Shown: positions 1 to 6,566 of the stretch, piece after piece
How positions within the stretch are numbered: position 1 is the first letter of the stretch
How the letters are laid out: each line of letters begins with the position of its first letter
DNA from: JBAXLO01 sp037134755
Lineage (GTDB): Bacteria > Bacteroidota > Bacteroidia > Bacteroidales > JACABE01
Assembly: GCA_037134755.1 (NCBI GenBank)
Contig: JBAXLO010000211.1
Location: 1 to 7,648, forward strand
Direction: 5' to 3'
DNA: 7,648 nucleotides
The notes under the pieces: model-generated
Told to the model about the DNA's origin: nothing
The model's input: only the letters and a program-made list of their open reading frames with translations
Database searches by the model: none
Translations under genes and position numbers: made by a program

Positions 1-135
1 CCAAAAGCTTTTTAGTGCCTTCAACAATTTTGCTGATAAGACCCAGAAGCTTTTTTGTGCCTTCAACATTTTTGCTGATAAGACCCAAAAGCCTTTTAGT
101 GCCTTCAATATTTTTGCTGATAAGACCCAAAAGCT
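1..135. repeat. 42-bp tandem repeat, three copies plus a partial fourth, running off the left edge
   Basis: Copies begin at 1, 43 and 85, and a 9-base partial copy starts at 127, so the period is exactly 42 bp. The copies differ at only a few positions, which suggests recent or homogenised duplication. Because 42 is a multiple of three and the unit lacks stops in one frame on each strand, it can be read as a 14-residue repeat. The plus reading (from 2) is QKLFSAFNIFADKT-like and ends at a TAG at 137-139. The minus reading is LLGLISKNVEGTKK-like, but a TAA lies just upstream of it (140-142) and no ATG is available. It could be the 3' end of a repeat-protein gene lying to the left, or a non-coding minisatellite. 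The window does not decide this. Confidence 0.9.
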
Positions 136-245
136 CTAGTTAGGCGTAGCATCACGCTAGGCTCTTGTTTTATAAGGCATCTTGCCTACAATCTTATGAG
201 AATATAAAAATAAATATGATGTGTTAATCAAAGTCCTTTTTAAGA

Positions 246-273
246 TGACGTAGCGAGGACGTCAGTCTAACAT
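246..273. repeat. 28-bp hairpin repeat, copy 1
   Basis: This copy contains a perfect 6-bp inverted repeat, TGACGT (246-251) and ACGTCA (259-264), around the 7-base loop AGCGAGG. A flank ending in TAACAT follows. By hand alignment it matches the copy at 325-352 at 24 of 28 positions, with the loop identical. It looks like a REP-type intergenic hairpin. No function can be assigned. Confidence 0.7.
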
Positions 274-324
274 TATGGTTGCCAAAACCTGATAGAGTTT
301 TAAAACTAATATGTCTATTATACC

Positions 325-352
325 TGACATAGCGAGGATGCCAGTATAACAT
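325..352. repeat. 28-bp hairpin repeat, copy 2
   Basis: This is the second copy of the unit at 246-273, 79 bp further on. The loop AGCGAGG (331-337) is identical. The arms are TGACAT (325-330) and ATGCCA (338-343), extended by a C324-G344 pair, with one A/C mismatch. One stem pair changes from G-C in copy 1 to A-T here on both arms, which is what a conserved hairpin would show. The copy runs directly into the terminator-like hairpin at 354-388. Confidence 0.7.
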
Positions 353-353
353 C

Positions 354-388
354 AAAGCCCTGCATACTCATTGAATATGCAGGGCTTT
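354..388. terminator. Terminator-like hairpin with a perfect 13-bp stem
   Basis: The arms AAAGCCCTGCATA (354-366) and TATGCAGGGCTTT (376-388) are exact reverse complements around a 9-base loop. The GC core flanked by A and T runs fits an intrinsic terminator and is symmetrical enough to work in either direction. The T run is only three bases on each side, so termination would be less efficient than at a classic site. It may end transcription from a gene to the left of the window and insulate radA. Confidence 0.7.
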
Positions 389-565
389 ATAATGTAATAG
401 TAAGAGAAAGGAATCCTAAAAGGACAAGTGAGTTTGGTGAAAGAATGACTTCTCCCGTCTCGGCTCCGCTCGACGACCGATATTATAGCATAGGGATTGA
501 GGAGAGGAAATAAGACTTCAATTAATATTAGTAATTATTTTTAATCTCAATTCAAAATAAATGCT

Positions 566-573
566 GACCTTTG
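566..573 (+). promoter_or_regulatory. Possible -7 box for radA
   Basis: GACCTTTG matches the Bacteroidota -7 consensus TAnnTTTG except at its first base. It lies 22 bases before the radA start, giving a plausible short leader. No clear TTTG -33 element sits at the expected 19-21 bp upstream, so the call is weak. The leader shows no Shine-Dalgarno site, as is common in this phylum. Confidence 0.35.
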
Positions 574-595
574 TAAAAAAATTCAGACATACAAA

Positions 596-1963
596 ATGGC
601 AAAAACTAAAACAACATTCTACTGCGGAGGTTGCGGTGCTCAATCCTTAAAATGGATAGGCAAATGTCCTTCGTGCGGCGAATGGAATACTTATGTAGAA
701 GAAGTAATTCAACGTGAAGATGGCAATCATAAATGGACAAGACAAGCTTCGGGCTCCATAAGCAAACCTAAACTTATTAGCGAAATTAAATACGAAGAGC
801 AAAACCGGAAAGATACCAATAACGGAGAATTTAACCGTGTGCTAGGTGGCGGATTAGTCCCTGGCTCCTTAATATTGGTAGGCGGCGAACCCGGCATAGG
901 CAAATCAACACTTATGTTGCAGATTGCTTTAAATATTAAGCATTATAAAGTGCTATATGTAAGTGGCGAAGAAAGCGAATTACAGATAAAGATGCGTGCC
1001 GAAAGAGTTGGAGCAAAGAATAATGAATGTTATATATTAAATGAAACGATTACTCAAAACATTTTCCAACAAATAGAAGAACTTTTGCCCGATTTAGTGG
1101 TAATAGATTCAATCCAGACCTTATCAACCAACATTATTGAATCAACTGCCGGTAGTATATCACAAATAAAAGAATGTGCTGCCGAAATGCAGAAGTTCTC
1201 TAAACTAACCGGGACTCCTGTTATATTAATAGGCCATATTACAAAAGACGGAAACCTTGCCGGACCAAAATTGCTAGAGCATATGGTTGATACTGTCCTT
1301 CAGTTTGAGGGCGACAGGAATTATGGATATAGGATATTACGTTCGGTAAAGAATCGTTTCGGGTCAACATCCGAATTAGGTATCTTCGAAATGCAAAGTA
1401 CGGGTTTAAGGGAAGTATCAAACCCTTCGGAAATATTATTATCTCAGCGTGACGACACCTTAAGCGGAACTGCAATAGCCGCAACAATAGAAGGCATGCG
1501 ACCAATGCTTATCGAAACACAAGCCTTGGTGAGCACAGCTGCATATGGCACTCCACAAAGGTCAGCAACCGGCTTCGACATCCGAAGATTAGGGATGTTA
1601 TTAGCAGTACTGGAAAAGAGACATGGCTTTAGATTAGGAGTTAAAGATGTATTCTTAAATATTGCCGGAGGCATAAGAGTTGACGACCCCGCAATAGACC
1701 TTGCCGTAATATGTTCGGTACTTTCATCCAATGAAGATATAGCTATAGACCCTAAAGATTGTTTTGCTGCCGAAGTAGGTTTATCAGGTGAGATTAGACC
1801 CGTAAATAGAATAGATCAACGCATAGCCGAAGCTGATAAATTAGGCTTTAGTAGGATATTTATATCTAAATACAATCTTAAAGGTTTAGATAAATCAAAA
1901 TTTAATATAGAAATTGTGGAGGTAGCTAATGTTGAAAACGTATTTTCAATATTATTTGCATAG
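596..1963 (+). CDS. radA: DNA repair protein RadA (Sms)
   Basis: RadA is a RecA-like ATPase that promotes branch migration and processing of recombination intermediates in the cytoplasm. The 455 residues match the family's usual length and show all of its parts in order. There is an N-terminal C4 zinc finger (C10, C13, C24, C27) and a RecA-like core with Walker A GEPGIGKS (97-104) and a Walker B strand ending at D171. The RadA-specific KNRFG motif is at 252-256. A C-terminal Lon-protease-like domain contains GGIRVDDPAIDLA (358-370). In this family that domain is structural and lacks protease catalysis. The ATG at 596 is chosen because the zinc finger starts nine residues later. Nothing is broken or missing. 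It is transcribed towards the envelope genes and converges with the barrel gene 49 bp away, so it seems unrelated to them functionally. The identification is firm from motifs alone. Confidence 0.97.
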   Translation: MAKTKTTFYCGGCGAQSLKWIGKCPSCGEWNTYVEEVIQREDGNHKWTRQASGSISKPKLISEIKYEEQNRKDTNNGEFNRVLGGGLVPGSLILVGGEPGIGKSTLMLQIALNIKHYKVLYVSGEESELQIKMRAERVGAKNNECYILNETITQNIFQQIEELLPDLVVIDSIQTLSTNIIESTAGSISQIKECAAEMQKFSKLTGTPVILIGHITKDGNLAGPKLLEHMVDTVLQFEGDRNYGYRILRSVKNRFGSTSELGIFEMQSTGLREVSNPSEILLSQRDDTLSGTAIAATIEGMRPMLIETQALVSTAAYGTPQRSATGFDIRRLGMLLAVLEKRHGFRLGVKDVFLNIAGGIRVDDPAIDLAVICSVLSSNEDIAIDPKDCFAAEVGLSGEIRPVNRIDQRIAEADKLGFSRIFISKYNLKGLDKSKFNIEIVEVANVENVFSILFA

Positions 1964-2002
1964 ATAAGAAGATACTATTTAAAGGATAAACACTTTTTAA
2001 TC

Positions 2003-2035
2003 CACTCAAACATTATTTAGTATTCTGTTTGGGTG
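2003..2035 (+). terminator. Possible radA terminator overlapping the end of the convergent gene
   Basis: CACTCAAACA (2003-2012) pairs with TGTTTGGGTG (2026-2035) over 10 bp, including one G-U wobble in the plus-strand RNA, around a 13-base loop. A T-rich but interrupted tract follows. The wobble pairs only in the plus-strand transcript and becomes a C/A mismatch on the minus strand, so the hairpin is better as a radA terminator. The downstream arm lies inside the last codons of the convergent barrel gene. Confidence 0.4.
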
Positions 2036-3899
2036 TTGTTTCGTTAGGAATTATTGCAGGCTGTATATTTACATCCTTATTTACAGGATTATTCCCCGGA
2101 GTTTGGTTATTTGGAGTATTTCCTTCAATTTTATTAATAGCAGGTATTGAATCAAGTGGCTTTACCTGCTTTACGGAATCAATTGGTATCGTTAACTTCT
2201 TAATAGTAGTATCTATTGGGATCAAAACATTCTTTAAAGTATCCTTAACTTTTAGGAGATTACTATCCAAAGCTTTCTTTAAAATGGTATCCTGCATCTT
2301 CAATAGTTTTAAGGTATCAGCTTTAAGTGAATCCTTTTTAATATTGATAGTATCTGATTTTATTTTCATACTATCTGTTTTAACTTTAATAGAATCACTT
2401 TTAATAACCGGCGCAACCTTAACAGGAAGAATTACAATCGTTGATTTAACTATAGTAGAGTCAGTTTGTATAGGTTCACTAACTAATTTATGTTTTTTGC
2501 TTTTCCTATCTTCGTCCTCTTTAATGATAGGTTCAGTAGATTTTTGTCCCGGCTTTGATTTACCAGCTATTATATTAAACCCGAATTGGAATCCAACATT
2601 CTTAATATCCGCAGCATAAAAAGAAGAAACATGATCAATAAGGAAGTAAAACTGTGCGAAGCCAAGGTTAAAAGCAAAACCTCCTCCCGGATTAAGCAGG
2701 TTTCCGGCAACAACAGTATTAGCAAAAGTTAAGGAAAGATTCTTGCCGAAATAACGATTGTACGAAACAGTAAGCGATGTATTGACTGCTTGGTTAATGA
2801 TGTCATTTCTTATAACCAATCCAACTAAATCATGTTTTGTTAAGAAATAAGAAGCAGTAAAATAAATCTTAGTCTTTAATGGCGCTCTATATTTTGATCC
2901 TTTTACATTTTCAACACCTAATGAGTTTTTTAATGAGTCAATTATTTTATTAAATACGGAGTCATTTATTTGTCCATTCTTAAAAGCTGAGTTAATGTCG
3001 AAACCTGTAAAACTATAAGTGGCATTAGGATTTTTACTTTGGTAATTTTGTATATTGTTACTCCAGTCAATATACCCCAGATCAACAATACTTAAACCCA
3101 AAGATAATTTGCTGGTCAATTTATATTCTCCGCCAAAATCAAAAGCTATACCTTTATTATTCTTCACATCTTGCCATTTAACGTCTTTTGGTTTTGCAGT
3201 CAAACTATCAAAAGGCAAAGAAGTTCTTATTAGAAAATCCGATGTTGCTGAAAGATCATACGTATTAGGATCGGTATATAAGTTAACAGTTGATTTTTCA
3301 GTATAAACATTCATTATTCCGATAAGGTACTTGAATTTTAATCCCACTGAAAGCCTTTCATTAATCTCTCTAGTCAAACCTAATGAAGTTTCAATATATG
3401 AATTAAGTCCTAATTTTGAATCTCCAAGATTAGCATTCTGCCCAATAAAAGGAGCATTTCCTTTTAAAAGAAATGTCATAAAGTCTTTAGTGTAGTTAGC
3501 GTTAATAGTGTTCTTATTATTTATTGAGAAGGTAAAATAACTACGGTTCACTTTAAATCCTAAAGCAAATATCTGGTCCGAGAGTTCATAAGATAATTTG
3601 TTATTAGCTTTTAAGGTGCCAATAAACTTATCAGCATCAATAACTATTGAATCATCAGCTCTACGTGTAAAAACATTATTATAAGAAAAGTTTCCATTAT
3701 CCAAACCAATATTTAAAGCTGACAAAGCAGGCACACCCAGATAAAAGCCCACAGAAGGAATAGCTGCAGGATTATTATAATTAGATTGCGGAACCGTTCG
3801 CATAAAGTTAATAACATTCCCATCCTGAGCCTTATTTTCTGATGTAAGCAAACAAAGCAAGAAAGAAACTATAATAGTAGTAATTAGTTTAGTTTTCAT
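2013..3899 (-). CDS. DUF5723-like outer-membrane beta-barrel with a long Asp-Ser/Thr-rich tail
   Basis: A signal peptide (about 1-24, probable cut NKA/Q) precedes the conserved opening RTVPQSNYNNPAAIP (34-48), which I recognise from DUF5723 and PorP/SprF-like barrels of Bacteroidota. Residues about 50-445 alternate short aromatic or glycine-rich strands with polar loops, as in an outer-membrane barrel. From about 446 to 628 the protein becomes a low-complexity K/D/S/T/P tail. It has a short 7-residue repeat (SDSIKVK, TDSMKIK, SDTINIK at 501-521) and a Pro/Asn-rich end. Twelve Asp-Ser/Thr pairs fall between 480 and 585. An SD-like GGAG (3906-3909) sits 6 bases before the ATG, in the 18-bp gap after the lipoprotein gene, so translation may be coupled. 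The exact role is unknown. The barrel class is well supported, while the family name rests on recalled motif similarity. Confidence 0.75.
   Translation of the reverse strand: MKTKLITTIIVSFLLCLLTSENKAQDGNVINFMRTVPQSNYNNPAAIPSVGFYLGVPALSALNIGLDNGNFSYNNVFTRRADDSIVIDADKFIGTLKANNKLSYELSDQIFALGFKVNRSYFTFSINNKNTINANYTKDFMTFLLKGNAPFIGQNANLGDSKLGLNSYIETSLGLTREINERLSVGLKFKYLIGIMNVYTEKSTVNLYTDPNTYDLSATSDFLIRTSLPFDSLTAKPKDVKWQDVKNNKGIAFDFGGEYKLTSKLSLGLSIVDLGYIDWSNNIQNYQSKNPNATYSFTGFDINSAFKNGQINDSVFNKIIDSLKNSLGVENVKGSKYRAPLKTKIYFTASYFLTKHDLVGLVIRNDIINQAVNTSLTVSYNRYFGKNLSLTFANTVVAGNLLNPGGGFAFNLGFAQFYFLIDHVSSFYAADIKNVGFQFGFNIIAGKSKPGQKSTEPIIKEDEDRKSKKHKLVSEPIQTDSTIVKSTIVILPVKVAPVIKSDSIKVKTDSMKIKSDTINIKKDSLKADTLKLLKMQDTILKKALDSNLLKVKDTLKNVLIPIDTTIKKLTIPIDSVKQVKPLDSIPAINKIEGNTPNNQTPGNNPVNKDVNIQPAIIPNETTPKQNTK
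2337..2399 (-). repeat. 7-residue coding repeat in the barrel's tail
   Basis: Codons 501-521 encode three consecutive 7-residue units, SDSIKVK, TDSMKIK and SDTINIK, followed by shortened versions (KDSLKA, DTLKLL). The DNA copies have diverged while the pattern Asp-Ser/Thr-hydrophobic-x-hydrophobic-Lys is kept, which suggests selection on the protein pattern and not recent slippage. Confidence 0.7.
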
Positions 3900-3905
3900 T
3901 TATAT

Positions 3906-3909
3906 CTCC
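3906..3909 (-). promoter_or_regulatory. SD-like site of the barrel gene
   Basis: On the minus strand a purine-rich GGGGGAG run ends 6 bases before the ATG at 3899. It begins just after the TAA of the upstream lipoprotein gene (3918-3920). It supports the chosen start and suggests reinitiation or coupling between the two genes. Confidence 0.55.
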
Positions 3910-3917
3910 CCCTTTGA

Positions 3918-5588
3918 TTATGGATTCAGTTTAAATTTAGCTTTCATTCCAATCTTAACATTGATATAATTATCATTAAATAGTTTTACAACCTGATTAG
4001 GATAATTATATGAATACAACTTAGCTCTTATGATTAACTTCTTAGCATATTTCAACTTCTGCACTCGTGTATTATCAATATAAACCTCTGTCATTTTGGT
4101 AGAAGGTGAAATAACTTTCCTGGTAGTTGGATCAACTATACCGGAAACTACAATTTGTTGCCCCGGAGTTGTAATCATCGAGTCAATAGGAATACATATC
4201 TGATTAGCAAAATAAACCTGCATATCTGCACTTAGTGGAAAATCATTTGTTGTTAATATTTTAAATGTTACTTCATCAATCTGACTTATTTTATCCAAAC
4301 TAAAATCAATTGTATCTTGCACAACAAACCCTCCAACAGTACCTTCCAAAGGCAATTCAAGATTTACTGCAACTGTAAATTTACTAGTATCAAGTACAAA
4401 ATTCTCTTCTGAAGTAGAACCGGTAGGATTTGATTTGCCCGATACATTATATACTATATACTTTGGAGCTATATTTATAGCATTAGCCAAATCAGTACTT
4501 TGAACAGCAGGGATTGAACCATTAATTGTTTGTCCAACCTGATGTAAACTAACTTTAGGATAATCTAAACTAAAAGGATTTGGAACAGGAAAATCGTGTA
4601 CATTAACGGTATTAGTTCCTGAATTCGCTTGGAATTTATCTACCTTTACAAGAACAGGCAATCCATAAGAGTTAGTATATTTTACACCAACATTTATATT
4701 ATTAATTTGAAGATTATCAAGTAGCGTATTATTTGTGAAGATATCGAAAAAGGTAGTGTCTTTTAAATTAAAATCATATTGACCTATATAACCAAATAAT
4801 TTGCCGTATTGTATATTTGTAATAGAATCATTTAGATGAGTATAATAACTAATAGAATTAAAATTATTATCACCATAAATCCAGTGTTTATAATAAAAAG
4901 TTATCTCATTAGTATGGCCGGGAGAATTGTTCAGATAAATTGTATAACCCGAAAGATCAAAATTAACTGGAATAGTATAAGGAATAGGTGTAACAATAGG
5001 AGAATAATGATTTGGTATCTGTATTTTAAAAGTATCTCCCTGATTATTTCTAATATTAGGGATAGTAAGTTCAATTCTACCTGAATGATTAACATTCGTT
5101 TCAATTAATAACTTTAACAATGCTGACTTTAAATAAACAATATCAATCCTTTGTTTTTGACTTGTATCAGGCATTTGAAGTGAATAAGGTGTTATTATGG
5201 AATAAAACGTTGAGTCGCCAAGCGGAGGAGCAACGAAGTTAAAATTAGCTGTGTCAGTTTTAATACTCTGATCTGGGATAACGAACAAATCTTTAGCCAT
5301 TATCGAATATAGATTGTTTGTGCTGTAAACAAGTTTTAAAGATTGATCGAAATTAACATGAATTATTCCTGAAGTATCTTTAATAATATCTTTTAACGAT
5401 AGTTTTGAATTTACAAAAGGAGCAGCAATTGTAGGGCTAAGTTGATTCTGAGCCATCTTTTTAAAATCAAAATCCCCATCTTTCACACAAGATTGAACAA
5501 TTATCAACAATACTATTATAGACACCAATAATTTAAAAGAAATTATTTCGTACAATGTATTTATATAAATATGTTTTTTCATAAACAT
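3918..5588 (-). CDS. Surface or periplasmic lipoprotein of unknown function
   Basis: The N-terminus has basic residues, a long hydrophobic stretch (about 17-31) and a lipobox VQSC with the modified cysteine at 34. This predicts a lipoprotein anchored by diacylglycerol. The mature part (about 522 residues) is beta-rich. It contains segments such as RIELTIPNIRNNQGDTF (171-187) and VNFDLSGYTIYLNNS (208-222), of a type I recall from uncharacterised Bacteroidota lipoproteins. I see no enzyme motif or named family. The start is uncertain: the ATG of residue 3 (5582) would also give a good signal sequence, and neither has an SD site. The gene directly precedes the barrel gene with an 18-bp gap, so the two are likely made together and may interact at the outer membrane. 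Several D-(S/T)-hydrophobic sequons (for example at D112, D254, D425 and D469) are consistent with an exported protein. Confidence 0.8.
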   Translation of the reverse strand: MFMKKHIYINTLYEIISFKLLVSIIVLLIIVQSCVKDGDFDFKKMAQNQLSPTIAAPFVNSKLSLKDIIKDTSGIIHVNFDQSLKLVYSTNNLYSIMAKDLFVIPDQSIKTDTANFNFVAPPLGDSTFYSIITPYSLQMPDTSQKQRIDIVYLKSALLKLLIETNVNHSGRIELTIPNIRNNQGDTFKIQIPNHYSPIVTPIPYTIPVNFDLSGYTIYLNNSPGHTNEITFYYKHWIYGDNNFNSISYYTHLNDSITNIQYGKLFGYIGQYDFNLKDTTFFDIFTNNTLLDNLQINNINVGVKYTNSYGLPVLVKVDKFQANSGTNTVNVHDFPVPNPFSLDYPKVSLHQVGQTINGSIPAVQSTDLANAINIAPKYIVYNVSGKSNPTGSTSEENFVLDTSKFTVAVNLELPLEGTVGGFVVQDTIDFSLDKISQIDEVTFKILTTNDFPLSADMQVYFANQICIPIDSMITTPGQQIVVSGIVDPTTRKVISPSTKMTEVYIDNTRVQKLKYAKKLIIRAKLYSYNYPNQVVKLFNDNYINVKIGMKAKFKLNP

Positions 5589-5625
5589 CAGTTTTGTAAA
5601 TGGCTTATTCTATTAACATATAAAA

Positions 5626-5657
5626 CAAACTATTTGTTAAAATAAAAATATTTCAAA
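5626..5657 (-). promoter_or_regulatory. Possible promoter of the lipoprotein-barrel operon
   Basis: On the minus strand TTTG (5654-5657) and TAGTTTG (5626-5632) are separated by 21 bases, close to the Bacteroidota -33/-7 spacing. The downstream element is one base shorter than TAnnTTTG, so the match is imperfect. It would give a leader of about 30 bases. An AT-only hairpin (5647-5661) overlaps the upstream element and could be a weak end for the preceding gene. Confidence 0.25.
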
Positions 5658-5663
5658 TATTAT

Positions 5664-6290
5664 CTATTTCTTAGGCTCTTTTATTACATTACGATAAGGT
5701 ACTTTCCGAGCAGCTTTTTCTAACAATTCCTTTGTTAGAGAGAAGGCAGTCTTTTCAGGACCTACAGCATATCCATCAAAGTATTCCCATAATAGTTTAC
5801 CACCTTTGTCATGTACTGAAACCTTTATATCAACCCTGTTTCTGATTTTATCACCATACACCGGACATGATTTATAAACAAAAACAGTAATTACGCCATC
5901 AACTTCACTATATTTCGCCATGTCTTCGAATGAAGTTTTAGAGATGTTAAAAAAGTTAATGTTATTTTTATCTAACATTGCATTTGTTTTTCTTACATCA
6001 ACAAGTTCTGCTGACATCCTTTTATTTTGATTTTCATTAAGCATTACTGCAAAAAAGTAATCCTGCAAAAGCAGAGCTTCATTTTTGTGTAGTTTGTTTA
6101 GATCATCTACTGTAAGATCTCTTGGCATACTTTTAGGATCAATACTGATATCAATCGGGACTATTGCAATTTTCTTATGCATTTTTTGAAAGGATTCAAA
6201 ATCGCTCATCTCAAAAATATTGGTTTGCCCAAATGATGTAATTGACATTAAAATAAGATAAATAGATAAATAGAAAGTGATTTTTTTCAT
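5664..6290 (-). CDS. Small secreted protein, possibly CsgG/TolB-N-like fold
   Basis: The 208-residue product has a typical signal peptide (about 1-21, cut before Q22 in SFGQ) and no lipobox, so it is probably periplasmic. The mature protein begins with a strand KIAIVPIDISI (40-50) and ends with VDGVITVFVYKS (130-141) and VDIKVSVHDKGGKLLWEY (153-170). This order resembles the alpha/beta domain of CsgG, TolB-N and GNA1162/DUF799-type envelope proteins, where a 'KiAVlP' strand and a late 'G-x-x-LW' strand recur. That assignment is inference from pattern only. The start is well fixed by an unusually good AGGAGG 6 bases upstream. The gene leads a leftward run of envelope genes. The 75-bp gap to the lipoprotein leaves it open whether they share a transcript. 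Confidence 0.75.
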   Translation of the reverse strand: MKKITFYLSIYLILMSITSFGQTNIFEMSDFESFQKMHKKIAIVPIDISIDPKSMPRDLTVDDLNKLHKNEALLLQDYFFAVMLNENQNKRMSAELVDVRKTNAMLDKNNINFFNISKTSFEDMAKYSEVDGVITVFVYKSCPVYGDKIRNRVDIKVSVHDKGGKLLWEYFDGYAVGPEKTAFSLTKELLEKAARKVPYRNVIKEPKK

Positions 6291-6296
6291 ATAAAG

Positions 6297-6302
6297 CCTC
6301 CT
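6297..6302 (-). promoter_or_regulatory. Perfect AGGAGG ribosome binding site
   Basis: On the minus strand AGGAGG lies 6 bases before the ATG at 6290, an ideal Shine-Dalgarno spacing. Such sites are uncommon in Bacteroidota, and neither radA nor the lipoprotein nor the small barrel gene in this window has one. Confidence 0.7.
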
Positions 6303-6339
6303 GTTTTTAATAGTTTTATTGATATATATTTATAAACAA

Positions 6340-6347
6340 CAAAGATA
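6340..6347 (-). promoter_or_regulatory. -7 box of the small secreted protein gene
   Basis: On the minus strand TATCTTTG is an exact match to TAnnTTTG and lies about 50 bases before the start codon. A TTTG at 6372-6375 lies 24 bases upstream, slightly more than the usual 19-21, so the -33 element is less certain. Confidence 0.5.
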
Positions 6348-6520
6348 CTAACAAATTTCCTTTTTTCATAACAAATAATTAACAATTTACTATTTATCCT
6401 TATTATTAAATTATTTTTAAATTATATATTATCTATAATAAGCCCATATTTAATATGATATACAAGTTAGAAAATAAAAAACCAAATTAAAAATAAATTA
6501 TTTCATATTAAATTTTTTTT

Positions 6521-6544
6521 TACTTTTGTTTATTCTTATTTTTG
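6521..6544 (+). promoter_or_regulatory. Two candidate -7 boxes before the small barrel gene
   Basis: TACTTTTG (6521-6528) and TATTTTTG (6537-6544) both match TAnnTTTG exactly and lie 38 and 22 bases before the ATG. The expected -33 position of each falls in T-rich sequence without a clean TTTG. Either could drive the gene, or both could act as overlapping starts. Confidence 0.5.
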
Positions 6545-6566
6545 CATAAAAATTATACATATAACT

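Larger units (their letters stand above)
140..595. other. Gene-free region upstream of radA
   Basis: I see no convincing ORF on either strand here. From left to right it holds two copies of a 28-bp hairpin repeat, a 13-bp perfect inverted repeat of terminator type, a GC-rich patch at about 453-479 in otherwise AT-rich DNA, and a short AT-rich leader with a weak -7-like box before radA. Short stop-free stretches exist but lack plausible starts, and their composition gives no coding signal. Confidence 0.7.

Noticed and set aside
140..165. Third copy of the hairpin repeat at the GCGTAGCATCACGC sequence
   Set aside because: Only a 4-bp stem forms and the loop differs from AGCGAGG, so the likeness is too weak.
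1239..1731. Two minus-strand open frames of 88 and 95 codons
   Set aside because: Both overlap radA, whose motifs are intact, and their translations show no domain or signal features.
2029..2619. 196-codon open frame on the plus strand
   Set aside because: It lies antisense to the low-complexity tail of the barrel gene. Its hydrophobic, S/F/I/L-rich product is what antisense reading of Lys/Asp/Ser codons gives. It has no leader signals of its own.
6445..6457. CATATT-T-AATATG palindrome in the divergent promoter region
   Set aside because: Palindromes made almost only of A and T are expected by chance in such AT-rich DNA, and no second copy supports it as an operator.
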